NCBI GenBank assembly: GCA_026770585.1
Contig: MU647073.1
Span: 173,351-200,118 of the forward strand
Reading direction: 5' to 3'
DNA length: 26,768 nucleotides
Origin: Baffinella frigidus
Taxonomy: Eukaryota > Cryptophyceae > Cryptomonadales > Baffinellaceae
Part shown: in pieces, positions 26,234-26,768 of the stretch
Position numbering within the stretch: the stretch's first letter is position 1
Layout: every line of letters begins with the position of its first letter
Notes under the pieces: generated by a model
The model's input: the letters and a program-made list of their open reading frames with translations, nothing else
The model's database searches: none
What the model was told of the DNA's origin: nothing
Made by a program: the position numbers and the translations under genes

Positions 26234-26399
26234 CGAAGTGGTGTGTGTGCGGGGTGTGTGAGAGAGTGTTGCGTGTGTGCAGGCGCTGCCATCTGCGCTG
26301 CTGGAGCGGGACGACTTCGTCGACGCGGACGGACGGGCGCTCTCCGCCTCGACTTCCTCCGTCGCCGACGCGCTCCTCAAACAGCGCGACGCCGCTCAG
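5571..26399 (+). CDS. GBF1/GNOM-like: Large ARF-GEF of the GBF1/GNOM (Sec7) family, 28 exons seen, 3' end off window
   Basis: Joining the exons listed below gives one open frame of about 990 residues. In order it has a DCB domain ([42 protein letters not shown]), a HUS domain ([27 protein letters not shown]), an acidic Gly-rich linker, [12 protein letters not shown], a Sec7 domain with LPGEAQ (glutamic finger) and [17 protein letters not shown], then HDS1 ([26 protein letters not shown]). Order and motifs match GBF1/GNOM rather than BIG/SEC7 or small cytohesins. Family role: catalyses GDP-GTP exchange on ARF at Golgi/endosomal membranes, recruiting COPI. The C-terminal HDS domains lie beyond the window. 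Nearly every intron carries partial copies of its neighbouring exons. Confidence 0.9.
6206..6983 (+). other. Intron 1, with poly-C tract and exon 2 fragment
   Basis: It contains a 24-base poly-C run (6498-6521) ending CGCAG, which looks like an acceptor but leads into a quick stop. GAGA-rich sequence follows, then a 3'-truncated exon 2 copy at 6816-6894. No other exon is evident. Confidence 0.6.
6816..6894 (+). pseudogene. 3'-truncated copy of exon 2
   Basis: It follows CGCGCAG and encodes [20 protein letters not shown] then ERADHA, after which similarity stops. Upstream sequence (AACACTTTT, CTGGCGTGGTGAAACG) is shared with the intact copy, so a unit of roughly 160 bp spanning intron and exon start was duplicated. 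Confidence 0.9.
6984..7095 (+). CDS. GBF1/GNOM-like exon 2
   Basis: The acceptor is AACGCAG and the donor GTCCGA. It encodes [27 protein letters not shown] and [14 protein letters not shown] and GBF1 have '..V..RF..TDPAS(D/E)EVVLMKILQ' here. Confidence 0.9.
7096..7413 (+). repeat. Intron 2 heptad-type arrays
   Basis: Degenerate arrays: GAACACT (about 7185-7215), CCCTGAA (about 7280-7310) and CACAAAA (about 7318-7368). They run to within a few bases of the C-rich acceptor tract CCCCCCCCCGCAG. Confidence 0.85.
7414..7560 (+). CDS. GBF1/GNOM-like exon 3 (DCB)
   Basis: Forty-nine codons in phase 0, acceptor CCGCAG, donor GTTCGA. It encodes [20 protein letters not shown], then MVRSCYHIG, then [15 protein letters not shown]1 has VL..LL..PVG..LT...V..I..SCF.I..........S..RK.AEHTL at this position. 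Confidence 0.9.
7850..7992 (+). mobile_element. MITE-like element A, full length
   Basis: Inverted ends CCACTTGGCAG and CTGCTAAGTGTGTGG, an internal CCCGGATTTCCGAGGG hairpin, GGAATCCGTAGCAATGGA and TTTAGATGGACTGTATC. About 140 bp and non-coding. Confidence 0.8.
8004..8200. repeat. Foldback element B
   Basis: The left arm runs from GCGGTTTTCGCAACTGTCGG to GGCCACTTTTGGC. The right arm runs from GCCAAAAGTTGCCGG to GTGGCCGACAGATGAGAAAACCGC. Arms are about 70-80 bp and imperfect. A related copy lies at 258-398 in the other gene. Confidence 0.85.
8248..8350. repeat. GCTGCTAAGTGTGTGG foldback
   Basis: GGCTGCTAAGTGTGTGG, AGGGGTAGA, a short GC-rich loop, then TCTACCCCTCCACACACTTA, with the outer motif doubled on each side. 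It is built from the end sequence of MITE-like element A, so it looks like a dimer of element ends. Confidence 0.8.
8573..8617 (+). CDS. GBF1/GNOM-like exon 4 (microexon)
   Basis: Fifteen codons, [15 protein letters not shown], acceptor TTTTCAG, donor GTCTAA. It fits the '..V..LF.RLPQ' helix of GBF1/GNOM at the end of DCB. Phase 0 at both ends. Confidence 0.8.
8770..8893 (+). CDS. GBF1/GNOM-like exon 5 (acidic linker)
   Basis: The acceptor is CCCCCCCAG and the donor GTACGT, phase 1. It encodes [18 protein letters not shown], then [20 protein letters not shown]. This is the acidic, variable loop after DCB. It is the only copy with an acceptor. Four 5'-truncated copies follow. Confidence 0.85.
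9024..9696 (+). pseudogene. Four 5'-truncated copies of exon 5
   Basis: The copies lie at 9024-9138, 9238-9290, 9506-9557 and 9613-9696. All end in GCGCTCGAGGGGTCG plus a usable GT donor. None has an acceptor in register. Separating sequence also repeats: the block with ACTTGGTGATATATG at 8900-9015 recurs at 9295-9415. Confidence 0.9.
9697..10059 (+). other. End of intron 5, weakly repetitive
   Basis: Several imperfect copies of a unit with CTCAGGTGGCTAATGTG...TCATCTCCGCA (about 9875-9910, 9960-9995, 10030-10060) lead up to the exon 6 acceptor. Each contains CTCCGCA, so the acceptor region itself is tandemly repeated. No coding copy is visible. Confidence 0.55.
10060..10129 (+). CDS. GBF1/GNOM-like exon 6 (HUS entry)
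   Basis: The acceptor is CTCCGCAG and the donor GTACAC, entry phase 1, exit phase 2. It encodes (G)[20 protein letters not shown] then AS. With exon 5 it gives SYGLACM, matching GBF1 '[20 protein letters not shown]'. Confidence 0.88.
10130..10386 (+). repeat. Heptad arrays in intron 6
   Basis: ACTAAAC/CACCAAA (10150-10210), then CCCTCAA-type, then CCCCAAA (10280-10350). The array comes within about 15 bases of the acceptor. Confidence 0.9.
10387..10444 (+). CDS. GBF1/GNOM-like exon 7
   Basis: The acceptor is ACAACCAG and the donor GTACAC. It encodes [19 protein letters not shown], matching GNOM '.ALGLINSAIELGG' and GBF1 'HMGLHLLTVALE'. It enters in phase 2 and leaves in phase 0. Confidence 0.85.
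10445..10749 (+). repeat. Heptad arrays in intron 7
   Basis: CCCTAAA, CCCGAAA (10490-10560), ACCACAA (10573-10610), CACAAAA (10608-10640) and ACATAAA (10675-10715), each with period 7. The array ends AAACCAG at the acceptor itself. Confidence 0.92.
10750..10848 (+). CDS. GBF1/GNOM-like exon 8 (HUS)
   Basis: Thirty-three codons: [20 protein letters not shown], then [17 protein letters not shown] has GGSSISRHPRLLSLIQDELF.RNLMQ. Donor GTGCGA, phase 0. Confidence 0.9.
11029..11091 (+). CDS. GBF1/GNOM-like exon 9 (HUS)
   Basis: Twenty-one codons from [20 protein letters not shown] to K. The acceptor is ATGGGCAG and the donor GTCCGC. GBF1 has 'YAASLRVCFLLFESMREHLK' here. Confidence 0.9.
11092..11463 (+). 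other. Intron 9
   Basis: The first half is pyrimidine-rich unique sequence. From about 11320 it is CCCGAAA, then ACCACAA heptads running to CCCTAACCCAG at the acceptor. Confidence 0.7.
11464..11577 (+). CDS. GBF1/GNOM-like exon 10 (HUS)
   Basis: Thirty-eight codons: [16 protein letters not shown], then [23 protein letters not shown] has LQLEAFFSCVILRLAQS...EVAMEALVDFCRQKSFM. The donor GTATTT is phase 0. Confidence 0.92.
11634..11689 (+). pseudogene. 5'-truncated copy of exon 10
   Basis: It repeats the exon's end ([16 protein letters not shown], with changes such as AATGGCTCTTGGGTCTCTCG) and keeps a GTATCC donor. It lies in heptad repeats downstream. Confidence 0.9.
11690..11875 (+). repeat. 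CCCTAAA heptads in intron 10
   Basis: CCCTAAA/CCCTAAC heptads, the closest match in the window to a true plant-type telomere repeat, interrupted by about 18 bp of ATCGTGTCGGATCT. They end near CCCCGCAG. Confidence 0.88.
11876..11932 (+). pseudogene. 3'-truncated copy of exon 11
   Basis: It has a good acceptor (CCCCGCAG) and encodes [19 protein letters not shown], then breaks into a TGACTG-rich stretch. If spliced in, it would add a duplicate HUS box and hit a stop. Confidence 0.9.
11945..12065 (+). repeat. TTGACTG/CTGACTG-rich stretch
   Basis: Irregular repeats of TCTGACTGYCTTGACT separate the broken and the intact exon 11, as the TGAC array at 18530-18778 does for exon 18. Confidence 0.8.
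12103..12200 (+). CDS. GBF1/GNOM-like exon 11 (HUS box)
   Basis: It encodes [20 protein letters not shown], then [13 protein letters not shown]. The HUS box 'Y.NYDCD..C.N.FE.....LSK..FP' is a hallmark of large ARF-GEFs. The acceptor is TATCAG and the donor GTAAAC, phase 2. Confidence 0.95.
12364..12663 (+). pseudogene. Two 5'-truncated copies of exon 11
   Basis: The copies lie at 12364-12430 ([15 protein letters not shown]) and about 12616-12663 ([12 protein letters not shown]), each with an intact donor. They are the ends of a roughly 250-bp tandem unit that also holds CCTAGGTCCCTAGGGATGTC followed by CTACCGTAGGG. Confidence 0.9.
12807..12990. repeat. Foldback element (about 85-bp arms)
   Basis: The left arm runs from AGAGCGTTTGCGGTAATTGT to GTACCAGAAGTGTCCAT. 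The right arm runs from ATGGACACTTCTGGTAC to ACAATTACCGCAAACGCTCT. The arms are nearly perfect with a short loop, and there is no coding content. Confidence 0.9.
13102..13186 (+). CDS. GBF1/GNOM-like exon 12 (end of HUS), 3' boundary unresolved
   Basis: The acceptor is TTATGGCAG, phase 2. It encodes (G)[20 protein letters not shown], then ADACDAAG, as in GBF1 'GQLYTTHLLSLDALLTVI'. No good GT donor in the required phase was found. A GC donor at 13187 would keep the frame. GTGCGC at 13185 would shift it relative to the exon 13 frame I prefer. Coordinates are provisional. Confidence 0.65.
13363..13431 (+). pseudogene. 5'-truncated copy of exon 12
   Basis: It repeats [20 protein letters not shown] then PTS almost exactly, diverging from the first copy at the next codon. 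Here the frame stays open to YHARLFEG followed by GTCGCC. So the original exon end may be preserved in this copy rather than in the first. Confidence 0.8.
13432..14014 (+). other. Intron 12 remainder with TTGACCACTACG repeats
   Basis: The TTGACCACTACGNTT unit repeats at about 13785-13850 and 13915-13998, each run followed by CGGCGCATAGGTC...GCGCGCAGGAGGA, that is, an exon 13 acceptor. So a unit of about 145 bp containing the exon start is duplicated. Confidence 0.75.
13871..13896 (+). pseudogene. 3'-truncated copy of exon 13
   Basis: After GCGCGCAG it reads EDLDDMGE, nearly the start of exon 13 (EELDSMGE), then diverges. Confidence 0.8.
14015..14085 (+). CDS. GBF1/GNOM-like exon 13 (acidic linker)
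   Basis: The acceptor is GCGCGCAG and the donor GTCAAA, phase 2. It encodes [13 protein letters not shown], then [11 protein letters not shown]. The low-complexity HUS-Sec7 linker is not conserved in family members. The assignment rests on position, splice sites and phase. Confidence 0.7.
14086..14409 (+). repeat. CCCCAAA heptad array with assembly gap
   Basis: About 35 CCCCAAA heptads with CACCAAA and TCCCAAA variants. Ten Ns at 14259-14268 mark an assembly gap in the most uniform part. True array length is unknown. The array translates as periodic NPKPQTP or GFGVWGL in all frames, so long ORFs here are artefacts. Confidence 0.95.
14410..14460 (+). CDS. GBF1/GNOM-like exon 14 (Gly-rich linker)
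   Basis: The acceptor is CAACAG and the donor GTATGT, phase 2 in and out. It encodes [16 protein letters not shown] with a split R codon completed by exon 15 ([12 protein letters not shown]). Confidence 0.75.
14527..14654. mobile_element. MITE-like element D relative
   Basis: It is bounded by GTCCACACGGTGGAC and AGTCCCACCGAGTGGGA, inverted ends of the D type. The interior CACGTTACACCCAGATTATGGG has no coding content. Confidence 0.65.
14713..14861 (+). mobile_element. MITE-like element D
   Basis: The ends are CCCACTCGGTGGGCTTCG and GTAGTCCACCGTGTGG. The interior has GTGACCAAATTTACACC and AAGTTGACTTTTGTTGAAAGG, shared with 18263-18399 and 2702-2841. Confidence 0.78.
15087..15588 (+). repeat. 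TATATACCAAAACTCCTGAACCC array, intron 14
   Basis: Many irregular copies of a longer unit joining TATATACCAAAACTCCTGAA with one or two CCCTAAA/CCCTGAA heptads. It surrounds and follows the exon 15 fragment at 15387-15435 and continues after exon 15. Confidence 0.88.
15387..15435 (+). pseudogene. 3'-truncated copy of exon 15
   Basis: After AAACAG it encodes (R)[16 protein letters not shown] and then breaks into the repeat array. Confidence 0.9.
15589..15658 (+). CDS. GBF1/GNOM-like exon 15 (pre-Sec7 helix)
   Basis: The acceptor is AACACAG and the donor GTCGTC. It encodes (R)[19 protein letters not shown], then PGPK. GNOM has RKHLKRKLMIGADHFNRDPK, immediately before the Sec7 domain. Phase 2 in, phase 0 out. 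Confidence 0.9.
15659..16403 (+). other. Start of intron 15
   Basis: It holds CCCTGAA/TATATACC repeats (15660-15820), a truncated exon 15 copy, CCCTAAA/CCCTGAA heptads (15865-16040), then about 350 bp of unrelated sequence. That sequence includes a triple repeat of TAATCTGAAAATTACA (about 16105-16170). Confidence 0.7.
15822..15863 (+). pseudogene. 5'-truncated copy of exon 15
   Basis: It encodes [14 protein letters not shown] and keeps the GTCATC donor. It has no acceptor. Confidence 0.9.
16404..16970 (+). pseudogene. Seven 3'-truncated copies of exon 16
   Basis: The copies start near 16404, 16506, 16592, 16665, 16747, 16840 and 16935. Most follow a TTTGTACCRCAG acceptor and encode versions of [12 protein letters not shown], ending in CTCCCGTAG stops or the next repeat unit. 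The linker GGATTATCCGCTTACGGGTT and ATTCACGAAATCC repeats with them, giving a unit of about 80-115 bp. Confidence 0.9.
17052..17136 (+). CDS. GBF1/GNOM-like exon 16 (Sec7 start)
   Basis: The acceptor is GTACCACAG. It encodes [20 protein letters not shown], then ASFLRTSP plus one base. GNOM has KGLEFLQGMHLLPEKLDPQS and ...FFRYTAGLDK. The donor is GCACGT after CCCCAG, a GC-AG intron needed for the phase-1 join to exon 17 ([10 protein letters not shown]). It is the last and only complete one of eight tandem copies. Confidence 0.88.
17137..17494 (+). other. Intron 16, first part
   Basis: It contains an AT-rich stretch and tandem CTGGTCTCGTCCT..TGTACGTG repeats (about 17320-17425). No exon was seen before the exon 17 fragment. 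Confidence 0.55.
17495..17558 (+). pseudogene. 3'-truncated copy of exon 17
   Basis: After GCGCGCAG it encodes (G)[20 protein letters not shown], then breaks exactly where a CTACCGTAGGG palindrome array begins. Confidence 0.92.
17553..17675 (+). repeat. Five tandem 24-bp units with CTACCGTAGGG
   Basis: The unit is CTACCGTAGGG plus TCCTAGGGATTGC, repeated about five times with few changes. The motif is near-palindromic (CCTACSGTAGG) and contains CCTAGG. Single copies are dispersed through both genes. Confidence 0.93.
17711..17852 (+). CDS. GBF1/GNOM-like exon 17 (Sec7)
   Basis: It encodes (G)[19 protein letters not shown] and then [26 protein letters not shown] has GLDKNLIGDFLG...FAGTFDFQYMNLDTALRLFLETF. 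The acceptor is CTACAG and the donor GTAAGA, the strongest donor in the gene. Phase 1 in, 2 out. Confidence 0.93.
18036..18215. repeat. Foldback element (intron 17)
   Basis: The arms TCTCAGAAAACGAGTTTT and on to TCAATTCCCCTAC, and GTAGGGGAATTGACTTAAGA and on to TTTTCTGAGATA, are inverted with a roughly 45-bp loop. Flanks CCGCGCG/CCCGCGC are short. Confidence 0.88.
18263..18399 (+). mobile_element. MITE-like element D
   Basis: The ends are CCACTCAGTGGGCTACGAAGG and GGAGTCCACCGTGTGG. The interior is AAGTTAATTGC...TAAGTTGACTTTTGATG. It lies next to a foldback and an exon 18 fragment. Confidence 0.78.
18469..18496 (+). pseudogene. 3'-truncated copy of exon 18
   Basis: After GGGTGCAG it encodes (R)LPGEAQKIA and then enters the TGAC array. 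The short fragment carries the glutamic-finger motif. Confidence 0.85.
18520..18778 (+). repeat. TGAC tetranucleotide array
   Basis: About 60 TGAC units with TGTC, TGCC and TTGAC variants. It yields Ser-Gln-Val-type ORFs on the minus strand that are artefacts. Confidence 0.97.
18789..18942 (+). CDS. GBF1/GNOM-like exon 18 (Sec7 catalytic core)
   Basis: It encodes (R)[19 protein letters not shown], then [20 protein letters not shown], then [18 protein letters not shown] carries the glutamic finger (the E after PG) that drives nucleotide exchange, and [10 protein letters not shown] is the second signature. By comparison with ARNO/GNOM, the brefeldin-A contact positions read Y-A-D-M rather than the fully sensitive Y-S-D-M. 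Donor GTAACA, phase 0. Confidence 0.97.
18998..19332 (+). pseudogene. Two 5'-truncated copies of exon 18
   Basis: The first, at 18998-19099, is almost identical from RYFVQSP to HNHQ with GTAACA. The second, at 19272-19332, is [15 protein letters not shown]-like in the wrong frame, diverged but ending ACCTGCATAACCACCAG. The similarity continues into intron sequence (CTTCTTTATAATTACAATTC). Confidence 0.92.
19333..19833 (+). other. Intron 18, second part
   Basis: It has a poly-G run (19337-19354), repeats of GTGGTCACGAG (about 19500-19530), an inverted pair of the CAGCGGGCTGCGAAGGGATT element (19577-19730) and a CTACCGTAG motif. No exon. Confidence 0.65.
19577..19730. mobile_element. Element with CACAGCGGGCTGCGAAGGGATT inverted ends
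   Basis: Left end CACAGCGGGCTGCGAAGGG, right end AATCCCTTCGCAGTCCGCCG. About 150 bp, with a CTACCGTAG motif inside. Solo ends occur at 1879-1965, 4005-4047 and 19966-20003. Confidence 0.7.
19834..19934 (+). CDS. GBF1/GNOM-like exon 19 (Sec7)
   Basis: It encodes [20 protein letters not shown], then [13 protein letters not shown] plus two bases. It fits '.VK.KMT.E.F..NNR.IN...DLP.E.L.ELF.SI'. The acceptor is AAATCAG and the donor GTTATT. Completed by exon 20 to D-S-I-Y. Confidence 0.95.
20068..20091 (+). pseudogene. 5'-truncated copy of exon 19
   Basis: GTACCTCGGCGAGCTCTTCG and ACAG, then the same GTTATT donor. Only the last eight codons remain. Confidence 0.88.
20111..20250 (+). mobile_element. 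MITE-like element A, full length
   Basis: The ends are TACCTAGCAGCG and GCCTGCTAAGTGG. The interior has a GCCCGGACTTCCAGGCG hairpin, GAATCCACAGCAATGGATCA and TTTTTGATGGACTGTTTTCC. Confidence 0.8.
20538..20613 (+). CDS. GBF1/GNOM-like exon 20 (Sec7 C-terminal helix)
   Basis: It encodes (S)[19 protein letters not shown], then GGVTDQ. The '.ELF.SI...EI' helix closes the Sec7 domain. The acceptor is CGGCAG and the donor GTTAAG. Four 5'-truncated copies follow. Confidence 0.9.
20622..20935 (-). repeat. GTCCATCTAAAGGATTYCTGGTAC repeats
   Basis: Five copies interleaved with exon 20 fragments. In reverse complement it is GTACCAGAAATCCTTTAGAT then GGAC, the same sequence as the tail of MITE-like element A. 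Confidence 0.88.
20753..21618 (+). pseudogene. Four 5'-truncated copies of exon 20
   Basis: The copies lie at 20753-20823 (nearly whole, [16 protein letters not shown]), 20933-20953, 21112-21128 and 21599-21618 (GGVTDQ only). Each ends GACCAG followed by GTTTC or GTTCG. Confidence 0.9.
21277..21812 (+). pseudogene. Six 3'-truncated copies of exon 21
   Basis: They start near 21277, 21340, 21456, 21502, 21714 and 21777, each after (T)GAGCAG, CTGCAG, TCCAG or GTGCAG. They encode versions of [11 protein letters not shown] and break within about 15-42 bases. Interleaved ATTCTGACG...GATGCGCC sequence is also repeated. Confidence 0.9.
21516..21600 (+). repeat. G-rich heptads (TTCAGGG), antisense orientation
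   Basis: About a dozen TTCAGGG units with one TTTATGG and one ACTCAGG. It is one of few arrays that is G-rich on the sense strand. Confidence 0.92.
21840..21911 (+). CDS. GBF1/GNOM-like exon 21 (post-Sec7)
   Basis: Twenty-four codons from [19 protein letters not shown] to HVAAA. GNOM has 'MTPSRWIDLMHKSKKTAPYI' here. The acceptor is TGAGCAG and the donor GTTTTA, phase 0. It is the last and only full copy of seven. Confidence 0.85.
21912..22205 (+). repeat. Heptad arrays in intron 21
   Basis: AACACTC, then CCCTCAA (22005-22050), CCCTACA, CACCAAA and CCCGAAA (22100-22203), each internally uniform and period 7. They run straight into AACCCAG at the acceptor. Confidence 0.95.
22206..22252 (+). 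CDS. GBF1/GNOM-like exon 22
   Basis: It encodes [15 protein letters not shown] plus two bases. The conserved core is DMF....W as in GNOM 'DHDMFAIMSGP' and GBF1 'DLDLFTMTWGP'. It continues with exon 23 ([11 protein letters not shown]). Donor GTGCAA. Confidence 0.85.
22253..23106 (+). other. Intron 22: heptads and exon 23 fragments
   Basis: CCCGAAA/ACCGAAA (22265-22375), a unique stretch (22376-22500), ATCAACA (22575-22645) and CCTGAAA (22735-22785) arrays, then two 3'-truncated exon 23 copies with further heptads between. Confidence 0.8.
22799..23016 (+). pseudogene. Two 3'-truncated copies of exon 23
   Basis: 22799-22845 ([16 protein letters not shown]) and 22980-23016 ([11 protein letters not shown]). 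Both have acceptors (CGCAG, TTTCAG) and then break into CCCTAA sequence. A bare acceptor relic, GCACGCAGGGTGGTC, lies at 22931-22945. Confidence 0.9.
23107..23197 (+). CDS. GBF1/GNOM-like exon 23 (HDS1 start)
   Basis: It encodes (R)[18 protein letters not shown], then [16 protein letters not shown] has 'TIAAISVVFDHAEHEDVYQT' and then 'IDGFLAIAK'. The acceptor is CACCAG and the donor GTCCCT, phase 0. Confidence 0.93.
23451..23510 (+). pseudogene. 5'-truncated copy of exon 23, donor lost
   Basis: [19 protein letters not shown] is intact but the donor GT has become AT (AAGATCCCT), so it cannot be spliced at the normal place. Confidence 0.9.
23607..23687 (+). CDS. GBF1/GNOM-like exon 24 (HDS1)
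   Basis: Twenty-seven codons from [20 protein letters not shown] to SIFKFAE. GNOM 'KISACHHLEDVLDDLVVSLCKF' aligns well. The acceptor is GGGCAG and the donor GTTGAA. Confidence 0.92.
23882..23938 (+). CDS. GBF1/GNOM-like exon 25
   Basis: Nineteen codons [19 protein letters not shown]. It corresponds to the loop ending '..LAFG.D.KA' in GNOM. Donor GTATAT, phase 0. Confidence 0.82.
23940..24050. repeat. Heptad array forming a foldback
   Basis: GGTATATCCAACACTCAACA, then CACCCAA units, then the inverse GTGTAGGG... and GGGTGTTGGATATACC. The outer arms are exact. A C-rich heptad array is followed by its own inverted copy. Confidence 0.92.
24112..24142 (+). pseudogene. 5'-truncated copy of exon 25, donor lost
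   Basis: CTTGGCCTTGGTGCGATCGC and CCAAG, close to the end of exon 25 (CTGGGCCTTCGTGCGCTCGC). AT replaces the GT donor. Confidence 0.65.
24254..24400 (+). repeat. CT microsatellite (intron 25)
   Basis: A CT-rich tract with CTCG and CTTT variants provides a very long polypyrimidine tract shortly before the exon 26 acceptor ATGGCAG. Confidence 0.95.
24423..24486 (+). CDS. GBF1/GNOM-like exon 26 (HDS1)
   Basis: It encodes [20 protein letters not shown], then E plus one base. GNOM 'KARMATITIFTIANKYGDYIRTGW' and GBF1 'AHIAAKTVFHLAHRHGDILREGW' match. Donor GTTGCC, phase 1, giving REGW with exon 27. Confidence 0.95.
24487..25002 (+). repeat. Large ACCACAA heptad array (intron 26)
   Basis: ACCACAA with CACAAAA and CCCCAAA variants (24525-24800), then CCTCAAA (24832-24868), ACTAAAC (24885-24915) and CCCTAAA. 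It ends CGAAACCAG at the acceptor. Confidence 0.96.
25003..25049 (+). CDS. GBF1/GNOM-like exon 27 (HDS1)
   Basis: It encodes (G)[19 protein letters not shown] has 'GWRNILDCILRLHKLGLLP'. Phase 1 in, 0 out, donor GTGAAA. Confidence 0.95.
25050..25510 (+). other. Intron 27: heptads and a foldback
   Basis: CCCTAAA/CCCCAAA heptads (25050-25185), a foldback (25251-25392), then unique sequence leading to the first exon 28 fragment. No other exon. Confidence 0.7.
25251..25392. repeat. Foldback element
   Basis: Outer arms CCACCAGCCCTCCCAAGTGG and on to CTCAAATAGTGC, and GCACTATTTGAGCCACCTCC and on to GGGCTAGTGG. The inner palindrome is GGATCGGGGTCA and TGACCCCGATCC. Confidence 0.92.
25511..26152 (+). 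pseudogene. Five 3'-truncated copies of exon 28
   Basis: The copies lie at 25511-25552, 25630-25641, 25748-25818, 25886-25941 and 26137-26152. Most follow GGGCAG or GGTAG and encode [13 protein letters not shown]-like sequence. Some reach [11 protein letters not shown] before breaking. Confidence 0.9.
26158..26280 (+). repeat. GT microsatellite
   Basis: A TG-repeat with AGAG and GCG interruptions, ending at the exon 28 acceptor TGTGTGCAG. Confidence 0.97.
26283..26399 (+). CDS. GBF1/GNOM-like exon 28 (last in window)
   Basis: Thirty-nine codons: [20 protein letters not shown], then [22 protein letters not shown]1 has 'LLPKAMIEVEDFVDPNGKIS' here. Donor GTACGA, phase 0. The next exon is off the window. 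Confidence 0.93.
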
Positions 26400-26423
26400 G
26401 TACGATCTCCAAGTCCAGTGGTA

Positions 26424-26424
<1 letters not shown>

Positions 26425-26489
<65 letters not shown>

Positions 26490-26502
26490 AAGAGAGAGAA
26501 GC
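26425..26502 (+). repeat. GA microsatellite
   Basis: A GAGAGA run with GAGACAGA and GAAA variants in the intron after exon 28. Confidence 0.97.
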
Positions 26503-26631
26503 CTCAGACGACCTAATGCCGGCGTTCCGTAGCACCCTAATCTGTTGTATGCGGTAGCACCCTACGGTATGCCTGCATTGGGCTGATGCCGGAATTAGAG
26601 CGTCCGGAGAGCCGTCAATATGTCCGAGTAG

Positions 26632-26703
26632 GACGGAAGAGGGCTCTCCGCCTCGAGTGGAGGAGTCGCCGACGCGCTCCTCAATCACCGCGACGCCGCT
26701 CAG
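26632..26703 (+). pseudogene. 5'-truncated copy of exon 28
   Basis: GGACGGAAGAGGGCTCTCCG and CCTCGAG, then GTCGCCGACGCGCTCCTCAA, GCGACGCCGCTCAG and a GTACCG donor. CTACGGTATGCC lies about 60 bp upstream of its broken end. Confidence 0.88.
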
Positions 26704-26768
26704 GTACCGACCGCCTCTACATCCTACACCTGTTTCTTGTTCGGTATTACGCTCTGCCTTTTGAAAAG

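Noticed and set aside
26101-26557. ORFs with Val-Cys and Arg-Glu repeats
   Set aside because: They are translations of GT and GA microsatellites. Only the exon 28 part is real.

Overview
This is a eukaryotic nuclear window with intron-rich, GC-rich protein genes and very repeat-rich introns. Degenerate plant/algal-type telomere heptads (CCCTAAA and variants) fill many introns. That, the GT-AG introns with at least one probable GC-AG, and the 10-N assembly gap at 14259-14268 suggest a draft assembly of a large, repetitive protist genome. An alga is most likely. A prasinophyte-like green alga is a guess only, since nothing here fixes the species. I saw no prokaryotic genes, rRNA, tRNA or CRISPR.

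Two genes lie head to head. (1) On the minus strand, from the ATG at 5229 and running off the left edge, are six exons that splice in phase into the chorein N-terminus of a VPS13-type bridge-like lipid-transfer protein. (2) On the plus strand, from about 5571 and running off the right edge, are 28 exons that splice in phase into about 990 residues of a large ARF guanine-nucleotide exchange factor of the GBF1/GNOM family: DCB, HUS, acidic linker, Sec7 domain, start of HDS1. About 340 bp separate the two start codons, so a shared divergent promoter is likely. Both products act in membrane biology: VPS13 moves lipid at contact sites, and GBF1/GNOM loads GTP on ARF at ER-Golgi or endosomal membranes. 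No closer functional link can be read from the sequence.

Region by region: 1-5229 is the VPS13-like gene, with introns full of foldback and MITE-like elements. 5230-5570 is the intergenic/promoter region with a perfect 12-bp-arm palindrome. 5571-11600 encodes the DCB and early HUS part. 11876-13190 encodes the HUS box. 13871-14460 encodes an acidic/glycine linker. 15387-21911 encodes the pre-Sec7 and Sec7 region. 22206-26703 encodes the post-Sec7/HDS1 part.

The most striking property is that at least 16 of the 28 GBF1/GNOM exons, and 3 of the 6 VPS13 exons, are accompanied by tandem partial copies of themselves (about 50 fragments in all). With one unresolved exon as exception, they follow a strict rule. 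Fragments upstream of the intact exon keep the acceptor and lose the 3' end. Fragments downstream keep the donor and lose the 5' end. One complete exon survives each time. The second unusual property is that the intron heptad arrays keep a period of exactly 7 while the heptad sequence changes from array to array, and are mostly C-rich on the sense strand of whichever gene they lie in. A palindromic CCTACSGTAGG motif recurs at several duplication breakpoints.

All domain assignments come from reading the translations and from remembered family motifs. No database search or transcript data was available.
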